Source: Leptospira sp. WS4.C2 | GTDB lineage: Bacteria; Spirochaetota; Leptospiria; Leptospirales; Leptospiraceae | Assembly: GCF_040833985.1 (NCBI RefSeq) | Contig: NZ_CP162141.1 | Span: 1 to 64,000, forward strand | Reading direction: 5' to 3' | Length of the DNA: 64,000 bases | Part shown: piece by piece, positions 55,211 to 63,731 of the stretch | Layout: each line of letters starts with the position of its first letter | Numbering within the stretch: the first letter of the stretch is position 1 | Notes under the pieces: generated by a model | Databases searched by the model: none | Seen by the model: only the letters and a program-made list of their open reading frames with translations | What the model was told of the DNA's origin: nothing | Program-made: the position numbers and the translations under genes

Positions 55211-55280
55211 TGCAAAATGAGTTTGTGATTGGTGCATCTTGGTGCAATTAAAAATCAAAATTTGGAATATTTTTTAAAAA

Positions 55281-55294
55281 GTACGCCGGCGTAC
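55281..55294. promoter_or_regulatory. parS-like palindrome, copy 2 (upstream of parA)
   Basis: GTACGCCGGCGTAC, identical to copy 1 and inverted when the flanking base on each side is counted. It lies about 70 bases upstream of the parA start, where ParB binding could both mark the replicon and repress the operon. Confidence 0.85.
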
Positions 55295-55360
55295 CTCGAA
55301 CTCTAAGAAATCTATTTTTCTGCGCTTACGTTTTGGAGCGAATTTTTTTAGAAAAACTCT

Positions 55361-55466
55361 GCGCAAAGGATCGAAGCGGAAATCCTTTCCCAAAGGGAAA
55401 GATTGCAGCGAAGAGCCTGGTCGTTTTGCTTTGGATAAAGAAATGGGTAAGGATTCGATGCGCCCC
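55361..55466 (+). repeat. Hairpin repeat family, copy C
   Basis: Contains AGCGGAAATC, the stem-loop CTTTCCC-aaa-GGGAAAG (55385-55401), GATTGCAGCGAAGAGCC, and after about 50 bases the terminal GATGCGCCCC. Compared with copies A and B both sides of the stem changed (CGC/GCG to CCC/GGG), so pairing is kept. Confidence 0.75.
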
Positions 55467-55976
55467 AATTTTTACCTTAGTTTTTGTTTTAGGCTTTATA
55501 AAAAAAACTTGTACTATTTTTACAGGTTGTTAGATTGATCTTAACCCCTTTAAACCGGGTGATGTAAACTCTCTGGATTGTGTGGAAGCAGTTCAGAGAG
55601 ACTTCTCTCCTCTCCAGTATTTTTCCTCAAATTATACCCCTACTCTAAACCGAAGTTTTTTTTGCAGGCGCGTTGGACCTATGATTTGGTCGCTTAGAAT
55701 CCCAGGATTATGTCACATTAAAACTTGACAGAAAATAGAATCTGGTGCTAATTGAGATAGGGTAGGGGAGGTGTCTCCATACCCAAAAGCGGTCTTCCAC
55801 AATTTATACCGCTTATATACATCACCTGGAATTCAAAAGAATTCCGAATCGGACGTTTGTAAGAACTTCCAAAGATTTTATAACAGCACCGAAGGTTTAT
55901 CTTTCTGTTGTTATGAATCCCAAGAAAGAAAACTTTTTTGGAAGCCGGAGGCCTGTGTTGGACATAAGGGGTCGTT

Positions 55977-56558
55977 ATGAGTGAATCAAAAAGGACGGGT
56001 GTTTGGGTCGCCCAATGGATGGAAGATTTGGGTCTCACACCCAACCAGACTAAGTTATATGCTGAGATTTTTTCTTTGGATGCCAGAGGTGGTTGCTTTG
56101 CATCAAACGAATATTTGGGAACAGTTTTGCGGTTAAAACGTGATACCATTTCTCGATTAGTATCAGAATTAAAGAAGAAGGGTCTTTTGAAGCAAACTGG
56201 ATTCGATGGACGGAAACGATTTTTAAAACCGGTGGTTCCGGCGGTCGAGCCTGCATCGGATCTTACTCGAATGCTGGCTGTAACTTCTCGTTTGAAAGAA
56301 GGATCTTCCTTAGGAGTTGAGTCCGAGTCTGGTTTGTTTGTAAATCCAAAGCCTATTCATAAATACGAATTACATACAAAAATACAAAAGAATTTGAAAA
56401 GAGATAATCCGGAAGTTGAATGGAATGATTTTTTAGTATGGAGTAAAAGGCAACTCTCCTTTTCAACGAGTGCCGCTCTTTGCCGGCTCCGAGGTCCGGA
56501 TGCTTTGAGTGGGCTGCAGCTTTTCTATTGGGAACGTTGGAAAACGAATCCAAGGTAG
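55977..56558 (+). CDS. Rep-like winged-helix protein, copy 2
   Basis: A 193-residue paralogue of the protein at 52408-53034. The winged helix RTGVWVAQWMEDLGLTPNQTKLYAEIFSLDARGGCFASNEYLGTVLRLKRDTISRLVSELKKKGLLKQTGFDGRKRFLKP is similar almost position by position, and the C-terminal block (NPEVEWNDFLVWSKRQLSFSTSAALCRLRGPDALSGLQLFYWERWKT) also matches. The middle is divergent. AAGGGG precedes the ATG by about six bases. It is divergent from parA. As with copy 1, a replication-initiator role is inferred from the HTH_36 fold and the par context. Confidence 0.72.
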   Translation: MSESKRTGVWVAQWMEDLGLTPNQTKLYAEIFSLDARGGCFASNEYLGTVLRLKRDTISRLVSELKKKGLLKQTGFDGRKRFLKPVVPAVEPASDLTRMLAVTSRLKEGSSLGVESESGLFVNPKPIHKYELHTKIQKNLKRDNPEVEWNDFLVWSKRQLSFSTSAALCRLRGPDALSGLQLFYWERWKTNPR

Positions 56559-56624
56559 AGTTATGGTTGATGATCTGGAAACCTTTCGGTAAGGATTAAG
56601 GTGGAACTCGGGTTTTCTGAATTT

Positions 56625-57071
56625 TCATTTAATCTGAGTTAGGTCTTGTCGGAATTGGTTTCTGCCGCCCGGATATTCGATGATATAGAAGCATTGGCAG
56701 GTTTCCCAAGCAGGATTTGCGAAAAAGTAACCGCTATTTTCTGTCTGGCAGGAGTCTTGTTTTGGTTTGATTTTGTGAGCCGAAATGAGTCGACCTAGGT
56801 CTTTTGTCTCCACTTCGTCCAGTTGGATCGATTCTTGTTCAAGGAGGATGGAGGTCAGCTTTGGGGAGGTCGAGAGGAGGTTGGTTGCATTGACACAAGT
56901 GCTTCTTCTCATTGCCAAACTACCGGATTCTATGGCTTGTTGGCTTGCTTTTGCGGAGACTGCTGCATAAAAAACTTCAACCCCATCCCTTGTTCTCCAT
57001 TCGGACTTCCATGGCATATAACTCTGGCAGGTGATGAGGAGTGAGAGAAGGAAAGGAGTTTGATACTTCAT
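56625..57071 (-). CDS. Hypothetical lipoprotein
   Basis: A 148-residue protein with a short signal peptide MKYQTPFLLSLLITC that ends in a plausible lipobox (LLITC). The mature part has several Cys (STCVNATNLL, DSCQTENSGYFFANPAWETCQCFYIIEYPGG). I do not recognise a family. It is isolated on the minus strand between a rep-like gene and a hydrolase gene. Confidence 0.65.
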   Translation of the reverse strand: MKYQTPFLLSLLITCQSYMPWKSEWRTRDGVEVFYAAVSAKASQQAIESGSLAMRRSTCVNATNLLSTSPKLTSILLEQESIQLDEVETKDLGRLISAHKIKPKQDSCQTENSGYFFANPAWETCQCFYIIEYPGGRNQFRQDLTQIK

Positions 57072-57183
57072 GATTGAATCCTAATTTCTTTTTATCTTTG
57101 TCAATTGATGCCTCAATTGATTCGAATCGTCTAGGATAATTTATTGAAAATTATCCTAATTCGGTCAAAGTTGGGGATAGCCT

Positions 57184-58149
57184 ATGAGCCTTTTTAAGCC
57201 TTTACCCATTCTTTCTGGTGCCATGGTGCAGTCATTTATGGCATCCTTTAAATCTAAATCAGATAAACGATACGCTCATTCTATCGCAGGAGAGTGGAAG
57301 TCTGTAAAGGCAAAAGACGGCACAACTCTTCTTGCTCGTGTTCATGAAGTGCCTCATCCTAAAGGACTTGTAATTTTAGTTCATGGATGGGAGGGGAGTA
57401 TTCATTCCAGTTATATCGTTCGAACCACGAGACATTTTTTGAAAAAAGGATTCTCTGTTTATCGACTAAACTTAAGAGACCATGGGGATACACACCATCT
57501 TAATGAAGGTATCTTTAACGGAAGTTTGCTTCCGGAAACATATGAAGCGGTCAGAGAACTTGTTAAAACTTTTGGTTCAAAAGAGCCCGTGTTTTTGGCT
57601 GGATTTTCATTGGGTGGAAATTTTGTTTTGCGGATGGCTGCTCGCCATTCACTTTCAAAAGTTGCTGATCAAATCCCTAGATTAAAACATTGTTTTGCCT
57701 TTAGCCCGGCTTTGGATCCCAAAAGAGCCACAATTAAAATGGATGAGCACCCCTTTTTAAGAAAATATTTTTTGAATTCATGGAAAACATCTCTCGTAAA
57801 AAAAGCAAATTTATTTCCTCACTTATATTCTTTTCATGATTTAGATGATTATCAATCAGTGATGCATCTAACGGAAAAAATGGTGAGAGAGTTTTCTCAT
57901 TTTTCGTCTGTAGATGAGTATTTTGGTTCCTATACTTTGAATGATCTGTTTTTTAAATCGATTCGAATTCCTACAACAATACTCACTTCTATGGATGATC
58001 CAGTCATCCCTTGGAAGGAATTTGTTGAGATCCCTCCCTCTTCCTATCTAGAAGTTGTGATTGAGTCGAAGGGTGGACACTGCGGGTTTATCGAAGATTT
58101 GAATCGGTCTTCTTATTATTGGAAATTAATGGAAAAAAAGATGGGTTGA
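57184..58149 (+). CDS. YheT-like alpha/beta hydrolase
   Basis: A 321-residue hydrolase of the YheT/EMB8 group. Seen are the oxyanion loop LVILVHGWEGSIHSSYIVRTTRHFLKKGFSVYRLNLRDHGDTHHLNEGIFNG, the nucleophile elbow AGFSLGGNFVLRMA (Ser), the acid region SMDDPVIPWKEF (Asp) and ESKGGHCGFIEDL (His). The triad is complete. Substrate unknown; family members are esterase-like. It overlaps the convergent opgH by 62 bases, which is unusually long. Confidence 0.9.
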   Translation: MSLFKPLPILSGAMVQSFMASFKSKSDKRYAHSIAGEWKSVKAKDGTTLLARVHEVPHPKGLVILVHGWEGSIHSSYIVRTTRHFLKKGFSVYRLNLRDHGDTHHLNEGIFNGSLLPETYEAVRELVKTFGSKEPVFLAGFSLGGNFVLRMAARHSLSKVADQIPRLKHCFAFSPALDPKRATIKMDEHPFLRKYFLNSWKTSLVKKANLFPHLYSFHDLDDYQSVMHLTEKMVREFSHFSSVDEYFGSYTLNDLFFKSIRIPTTILTSMDDPVIPWKEFVEIPPSSYLEVVIESKGGHCGFIEDLNRSSYYWKLMEKKMG

Positions 58150-60169
58150 TTTCTTCCCAAATGTTTAACCAATACTTTGCCCAATCTGATTTTTCAGAAG
58201 TCCAAAATTTCCAATAGAATGAATCGAGTAACTCTCTGTTTGATAAAATCTTTAAAAGAGATTTTTTTTCTATAGAATCTGGTCCCCGTTTTAATAGAAT
58301 ATCGAGGTCCTTTTCGATAGATTTAGGAAGTTTGGATTGGTATAGTTTGTTTCCTTGAAGTTGTTTGTGCCTATTGTAAAATATGGGGTGGACTAGTGCG
58401 AAAAAGAATTCACGACCTTCGAGATAACTATTTTTGTGTAAGCTTAATTCTTCGTCTAAACGATTGATTAAGTTTGTATTTGGTTTCCAAAAGGAAGGAT
58501 CCAGTATTTTGTTTAGAGGCTTTTGTTTTTTGCCAGTTAGGATCACCAAAGGAATCGATAATATCCAACCGATCCAAATGGGCATTGTTAGAACAAATAA
58601 CATTGCTGAATGAGTATAACTAATGTAAGCACAAGCAAAGCCAAGAATGGTCACTCCAAAAAAGGAAGAAAGTATGTAGGGGATATTGTATCCTGAATCG
58701 GCATCTCGGTTCTGTGGCCCCCATGTGATTCGTTTGTTCAGTAAGATAGAAAAAACAAAAATACTATGGTAGATCATATAGATGGGGGTTATGAGTATCG
58801 AGAATACGGTTTCTAATAAAAAAGCGGGGAATTTCTTGAAAATCTGTAAGACAGGAAGGCTTATAAAACTAAGCACTCTAGGTAAAAATAACAACAACAA
58901 AGATAGGTATAATAGTTTTAAATAAAGTGGATCGTAAATCTGTGATTTAAAGAATTCATATTCTTCGGGTAACATTGAATAGTTCAGATATTTGCTGTCT
59001 TCCAAGTAGTTCCACAAACTTAAAATGATGTAACACATCCAAATCGGTGAATTGAGATAGGAGAGGATGCCATTAAGAATATGGATTCGGTTGATAAATG
59101 GAATTTTTTTGCCGAATAAAAACCAGAAATGTTGTAAGTTTCCTTGGCACCATCGTTGGTCTCGTTTGAGGGCATCAATGATGTTAGGTGGATTTTCTTC
59201 GTAACTTCCGTCTAATTCGTAGGCACATAAAACATCAAATCCTGCCTTTCGCATCAAAGTGGCTTCTACTGTATCATGGCTTAAAATCTTTCCACCGAGA
59301 CCTCCGTATTCGGGAAGGTGAGGAAGTGCACAATGTTCCATGAACGGTTTGACTCTTAAGATAGCATTGTGTCCCCAGTATCCTGTAGAATTGATTTGCC
59401 AAAAACTAGCCCCTTTTAAGAAAAAAGGGCTGAAGAGATAGGATGAGAATTCTGTAAATTTTTGGAATAGAGTCGTAGTGCGAAAAATTTTGGTGCTAGA
59501 TTGAATGATACCCGCCGACGGATTTTTTTCCATATTGGCGATGAGTTGGATGATAAGTTCTCCAGAGACAAGACTATCGGCATCCAGGACAATCATGTAT
59601 TTGTATTTTTTCCCCCACCTTCTACAGAAGTCTGCGATATTCCCACTTTTCCCATTGAGGTTGCTTTTTCGCCTACGGTAGTGGAAGTTATGAAAGTTTT
59701 TCGTTGAATCACATAACTCTATGTAGGCGGCTTCTTCCTTAATCCATTTTTCTGGTGTTCTTGTATCACTGAGGATAAAAAAGTCAAGTTTTGGTAATTT
59801 GTAAATTTTTTCTACTGACTCAAAGATAACTTTGATTCTAGAGAATATGGAGATTTCATTTTCTTCATAAACGGGCATTACAACAGCGACGTTTATAGAC
59901 TCTAAAGCCGGGAAATCCAAATCACCTTTTGGAATTTGTTTTGCTTTTTGGAGAGGGTCTCCATTTTTTCTAAGAGACAACAAAAATCCAAAGAGGGATG
60001 TGTTTGCTCCATAGGATAACATTGGCAAAAGAAAAATAAGTGTAATGAATTGGTAGTATTCAGTGATTTCGATACCACGAAAGGAGATGATTTCAATGAA
60101 TAAACTAAAGCCCCAGATTACGGGAGTAATAAACGAAAGAAAGAATAAACTGCGTTGGATTTGGATCAT
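58088..60169 (-). CDS. opgH: Glucans biosynthesis glucosyltransferase OpgH (MdoH), short form
   Basis: A 693-residue inner-membrane glycosyltransferase that makes the glucose backbone of osmoregulated periplasmic glucans from UDP-glucose. Two N-terminal TM helices precede a GT2 domain with VVMPVYEEN, YRRRKSNLNGKSGNIADFCRRWG, VLDADS (DxD) and ALKRDQRWCQGNLQHFW (QxxRW-type), and about six C-terminal TM helices follow. E. coli OpgH is 847 residues; the missing N-terminal cytoplasmic part appears to be encoded by the gene just upstream, whose stop overlaps this start as ATGA. Confidence 0.93.
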   Translation of the reverse strand: MIQIQRSLFFLSFITPVIWGFSLFIEIISFRGIEITEYYQFITLIFLLPMLSYGANTSLFGFLLSLRKNGDPLQKAKQIPKGDLDFPALESINVAVVMPVYEENEISIFSRIKVIFESVEKIYKLPKLDFFILSDTRTPEKWIKEEAAYIELCDSTKNFHNFHYRRRKSNLNGKSGNIADFCRRWGKKYKYMIVLDADSLVSGELIIQLIANMEKNPSAGIIQSSTKIFRTTTLFQKFTEFSSYLFSPFFLKGASFWQINSTGYWGHNAILRVKPFMEHCALPHLPEYGGLGGKILSHDTVEATLMRKAGFDVLCAYELDGSYEENPPNIIDALKRDQRWCQGNLQHFWFLFGKKIPFINRIHILNGILSYLNSPIWMCYIILSLWNYLEDSKYLNYSMLPEEYEFFKSQIYDPLYLKLLYLSLLLLFLPRVLSFISLPVLQIFKKFPAFLLETVFSILITPIYMIYHSIFVFSILLNKRITWGPQNRDADSGYNIPYILSSFFGVTILGFACAYISYTHSAMLFVLTMPIWIGWILSIPLVILTGKKQKPLNKILDPSFWKPNTNLINRLDEELSLHKNSYLEGREFFFALVHPIFYNRHKQLQGNKLYQSKLPKSIEKDLDILLKRGPDSIEKKSLLKILSNRELLDSFYWKFWTSEKSDWAKYWLNIWEEINPSFFPLISNNKKTDSNLR

Positions 60170-60555
60170 AACAACCTAAATATAATTAAATAGTAAAGAA
60201 GACTCCAAAGGAAGAGAGAAACAATAACGAAAATTGGTTTTAAAGACCCAACAATGGATTGTTTTGTTTTTTTTGTATCTCGTTTCCATCCTGATGAATG
60301 AGGAATCATAGATCCAAATTGCCAAGACCTGTCGGCTATTGGCAATAGATGGATTGGTTTTATTTCGTTTGTTTTTAGATAACTTTCCCAAAGTTTCCAA
60401 TCCGACGGAAATGATAGTTCCAGATGGCAGGACTTAAAAAAGTCATTTAAAATTTCTGCTATTCTGTATTCATTTTGGATTCCGTTTAAAATTAAATACG
60501 TACGAGTTCTCTCGCTAAACTCATTCATATACTCTATGTTATTTGGATAGTCCAT
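60166..60555 (-). CDS. Possible separate N-terminal module of OpgH
   Basis: A protein of about 129 residues between opgG and opgH. A soluble N-terminal part (NNIEYMNEFSERTRTYLILNGI, WQFGSMIPHSSGWKRDTKKTKQ) faintly resembles the cytoplasmic N-terminus of E. coli OpgH (EYIDAMPI..., SSMFPDPWR), and it ends with a TM helix (PIFVIVSLFLWSLLYYLIIF). The stop overlaps the opgH start by ATGA and the start (ATG 60555) overlaps the opgG end by 17 bases. I infer a gene split of OpgH; the extra TM helix means it could instead be a separate accessory protein. Confidence 0.6.
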   Translation of the reverse strand: MDYPNNIEYMNEFSERTRTYLILNGIQNEYRIAEILNDFFKSCHLELSFPSDWKLWESYLKTNEIKPIHLLPIADRSWQFGSMIPHSSGWKRDTKKTKQSIVGSLKPIFVIVSLFLWSLLYYLIIFRLL

Positions 60556-62113
60556 CTCGATACATCCAGGTTTCGGTAATTCTTTGGTTCCCGTTTTCGA
60601 GAAAAACATTCCATTCTGATTCGTCTATCATAGCAGGGTACCAAATTTGTAAACGCCACTGGTCAAGCTCTGATATTTTCTCTATTTTATAACGAATTTG
60701 TTCGGATGGAATTTTATTGTTTTTGATAATTGCTTTTAGAACTGTTTTCCGATCTAAAGCTTTGAGGTCATCGCCAGTGAAGTAAAGTGTGAATACCTTT
60801 TCTTTGGGGAAAAGTGGGTCTACTCCTCTATAAAAAGCCGATGCTTTTCCGAGTGTATGTTGTTTGGGAGACCTCTCTGTATAGTGGAGTGTATATTGGA
60901 ATTCATAACCCTCGTTTAAGTTGGGTGGAGCGGCAGGTTCCCAAAACGTAGTCACGTTGTCGTCGGAATCTAAATTGGTTGTGAATTCTAGAAGATACAA
61001 ATATCCTTTTCCCCAATCACCTTTTGGTTCAACCCAGACACTTGGTCTTAAGTGGTATTTGAGTTTTTCGTCTTGGTAACTTTTAAACTTACGATCCCTT
61101 TGAATGAGTCCATATCCTAACGGTGAGTCAAATGGAATTCTTGTTAGTTGAGTTCTTTTGGGATTGATCAGCGGTCTCCACTCCCAATCACCCGTTTTGT
61201 TCTGTGTGAGTAAGCCATCGGAATCATGTACTTCTGGATGGATGTTTCCTAAAATCGGATTGTCTGGCTCTCCATATAAATACATAGAAGTGATCGGAGC
61301 AAAACCCAAACGTTTGATCTTTTTGCGAAGATAAATTTTAGCTTTTACATCAATGGTCGTTACTTCTCCTGGTTTGACAATGAATTCATAAGCACCAACT
61401 ACTGATTCACTATTCATGATGGCGTAAATGGCAATGGCTGTGTCGGTTTTTTGTGGTCGTTTGATGTAGAAACTTTCGAAGATAGGAAATTCTTCTCTAT
61501 CTTTGGGGCCTGTGTTGATAGCCAATCCTCTTCCTGATAATCCGTAGACTTGGCCTTTGGATATAGCTCTGAAATAAGAAGAGCCTTGAAAAACTAAAAA
61601 TTCCTCTAAGACTTCTTTTTGGTTGATCGGATAATGAACACGAAAACCTGTATAGTGAAGATTTTTGGTTAGTTCTGTGAATGAGTCCGTTAGTGGTAGG
61701 TCACCGAAATTAAAACGAGAAGCATCGTAAGGAATTTCTACTGGTTTTTCATTGATCACTTCATAAATTTGAATTCCGTTGCTATAGATGTGGCCTGGAT
61801 GAAAGAAGTGGAGTTGATAAGGTAGGGCAAGGTTTTTCCAGATTGCTACATCGGGTTTGTATTCTATTTGTCTATAATCATCGTAACTAATGCCATCAAG
61901 CCCAGGAATTTTAAATTCAGGAGTAGGGGAAAATTTGGACTTTAATTTTTCTTTTGCAATGGAATCGGCACTGCGGAAGTCAAACACTTCGGCGGGGGTA
62001 GATATTGCCATTAAAGTGGCAATTTTGTTTAGGGTCAGATCGTTTTTTCGGATGATGATGATGACACACAATACCAAGGCAATGAGTGCTAGATATATGT
62101 TCAGTTTCTTCAT
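60539..62113 (-). CDS. opgG: Periplasmic glucans biosynthesis protein OpgG (MdoG)
   Basis: A 524-residue exported protein (signal-anchor MKKLNIYLALIALVLCVIIII). The OpgG/OpgD fold is recognised by GISYDDYRQIEYKPDVAIWKNLALPYQLHFFHPGHIY, YFRAISKGQVYGLSGRGLAINTGPKDREEFPIFESFYI, and FAPITSMYLYGE with RPLINPKRTQLTRIPFDSPLGYGLIQRDRKFKSYQDEKLKYHLRPSVWVEPKGDWGKGYLYLLE. It modifies or branches the glucan made by OpgH. It is first in opgG-(orfX)-opgH, all with overlapping ends. Confidence 0.95.
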   Translation of the reverse strand: MKKLNIYLALIALVLCVIIIIRKNDLTLNKIATLMAISTPAEVFDFRSADSIAKEKLKSKFSPTPEFKIPGLDGISYDDYRQIEYKPDVAIWKNLALPYQLHFFHPGHIYSNGIQIYEVINEKPVEIPYDASRFNFGDLPLTDSFTELTKNLHYTGFRVHYPINQKEVLEEFLVFQGSSYFRAISKGQVYGLSGRGLAINTGPKDREEFPIFESFYIKRPQKTDTAIAIYAIMNSESVVGAYEFIVKPGEVTTIDVKAKIYLRKKIKRLGFAPITSMYLYGEPDNPILGNIHPEVHDSDGLLTQNKTGDWEWRPLINPKRTQLTRIPFDSPLGYGLIQRDRKFKSYQDEKLKYHLRPSVWVEPKGDWGKGYLYLLEFTTNLDSDDNVTTFWEPAAPPNLNEGYEFQYTLHYTERSPKQHTLGKASAFYRGVDPLFPKEKVFTLYFTGDDLKALDRKTVLKAIIKNNKIPSEQIRYKIEKISELDQWRLQIWYPAMIDESEWNVFLENGNQRITETWMYRDGLSK

Positions 62114-62255
62114 AGATGTAATAATTATTATGCAATCTTTAAGGTCACGTAAATATTCTGTTGTGGCATTTTTGCCTCACTAAACATGGATTAAGCAAGC
62201 TATCAATATTTTTCTATTGCATATTTCCATTAATTCTATAGGGTTCCCTCATCGT

Positions 62256-63731
62256 ATGAAACTTGTTTCTTTAAATCCCTTTCTCCTGTTAGCCGTCACC
62301 TTATTTCTGCAATGTTCTTCACAGAAAGCAGATAAGATTCTAGGTGAATCCGTAATCTCTTCAAACAAACCGCAATCCTTCAAGAAGATTGCACCTTTGA
62401 CAGCCAACTCACTTGGTTCTAGAAAGAACCTATTGGAAGATGGATGGGCAGTGATTCCTTCAGGAAAAAAGAGTATGGATTTGGCTTATGAAAATGGCGG
62501 AATCAGTGCTCGCGTTGCGAAAGCAATGGTGCTTGTTCATATGAAAAAAAGAAGTGCCGACTATCCTGGTAAACTAGGTGAAACAATGACATCAGTTCTT
62601 TCTTGGACTGGAAGTGGAATAAAAGACTCTTCCAGCAGAACAGAAGATATTTATGATGCTGGTTGGCAATTGAGCAAATCAGAATGGAAAGTTTCTAAAG
62701 AAAGTTTCGAAGAAGCAGGATCTAGATTTGTGTTAGGGTATATCTATATGGTTCCGCGAATGGAGTCTGATATAAAACTGATGCGTTCAACTTTAGATGC
62801 AGTCGGAGGAGAACGTGACAAAACGAGTGATAAATTAAATAATTTGTTCGAAACAACTTTAAAGAAAAATTCCAAGAATATTGTCTTTGCCTGGAGTGAT
62901 TCTTTTTCAAAAGCATCTGATGAGTTTACAAAAAATTATGAAGAGTCAGGGGATAGAGGAAATTCGCTTCTGGCACTGGTTGATATATTTAAAGGGTATT
63001 CCGTTGCATTGAAAGAAGTAATGATCACTCCGATAGTCAAAACGGGTACGAATGCAGGAGAGATCCTCGTGGTAAATGGGGTTTATGTTCCTCTCTCTCA
63101 AACAATGAACTTTTCATCCAATGCATTGATTTCTACGGGAGTTGTATTTTATTATTCGACTAAGTCTGGTTATCGGGTGATTTCACCAACCTTAGAAGCA
63201 GGGCTTTTTAGTTCCATTGGCCTCCTTTCGGCATCATCTACGATCCCTACCTACACTGGTGGAACCACACTTGCCGCTTTTAACCAAGTCACTTCAGTTG
63301 CCGCAACAACTGCTGGGGGAACAATCGGTGCTGTTGGTGGGACTGCTTATGATACTGGAGCATACGCAACGGGAATGGTTTATGATTTTTCGAAAGGAAC
63401 GGCAGAGGCTGGAATGTATGCAATGAGTTCTGGAATGATTTTGGGTTATACCGCACTTACTGTGCTTCCCTCCCAGCTATTATTAACCGCTGTAGATGGA
63501 CCTATCTTCATTACCTACGATGGCCCTCGTGTTGTGATTGCCGTCGTGAAAGGAAATTATGCTGGGTTTGATGATGCACCTACGGGAACAGTCATCAATT
63601 TAGAAGAGGCAAAAAAAGGAGGAAAAATTAAAATCCTAACAGACGATCCCAAGATTATAAAGAAAGTTTTGGATGCTGAAATCGCAGAACAATCAAAACG
63701 AGCAAAAACAAAGGCCACTGAAAAAAAATGA
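62256..63731 (+). CDS. Hypothetical lipoprotein with Gly/Ala-rich hydrophobic C-terminal region
   Basis: A lipoprotein of about 491 residues (MKLVSLNPFLLLAVTLFLQCSS, lipobox LFLQC). Residues about 60-270 are helical; the C-terminal third has several Gly/Ala/Thr-rich stretches (VAATTAGGTIGAVGGTAYDTGAYATGM, SSGMILGYTALTVLPSQLLLTAVDGP), which might insert in a membrane. I do not recognise a family. ATG 62256 gives a proper signal peptide; the frame is open to 62217. Its stop overlaps the next lipoprotein start by ATGA, so the two are a coupled pair. Confidence 0.75.
   Translation: MKLVSLNPFLLLAVTLFLQCSSQKADKILGESVISSNKPQSFKKIAPLTANSLGSRKNLLEDGWAVIPSGKKSMDLAYENGGISARVAKAMVLVHMKKRSADYPGKLGETMTSVLSWTGSGIKDSSSRTEDIYDAGWQLSKSEWKVSKESFEEAGSRFVLGYIYMVPRMESDIKLMRSTLDAVGGERDKTSDKLNNLFETTLKKNSKNIVFAWSDSFSKASDEFTKNYEESGDRGNSLLALVDIFKGYSVALKEVMITPIVKTGTNAGEILVVNGVYVPLSQTMNFSSNALISTGVVFYYSTKSGYRVISPTLEAGLFSSIGLLSASSTIPTYTGGTTLAAFNQVTSVAATTAGGTIGAVGGTAYDTGAYATGMVYDFSKGTAEAGMYAMSSGMILGYTALTVLPSQLLLTAVDGPIFITYDGPRVVIAVVKGNYAGFDDAPTGTVINLEEAKKGGKIKILTDDPKIIKKVLDAEIAEQSKRAKTKATEKK

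Larger units (their letters stand above)
55211..55976. other. Region between parA and second rep-like gene
   Basis: About 770 bases between the divergent parA and rep-like genes. It holds parS-like copy 2 (55281-55294), repeat copy C (55361-55466), an inverted repeat CTCTCTG/CAGAGAG (55569-55575 and 55594-55600), and a short open frame 55771-55980 that ends in an ATGA overlap with the rep-like start. No confident gene. Confidence 0.55.

Noticed and set aside
55748..56149. 133-codon minus-strand frame
   Set aside because: It lies opposite the start of the rep-like gene and the protein shows no family pattern; a shadow frame.
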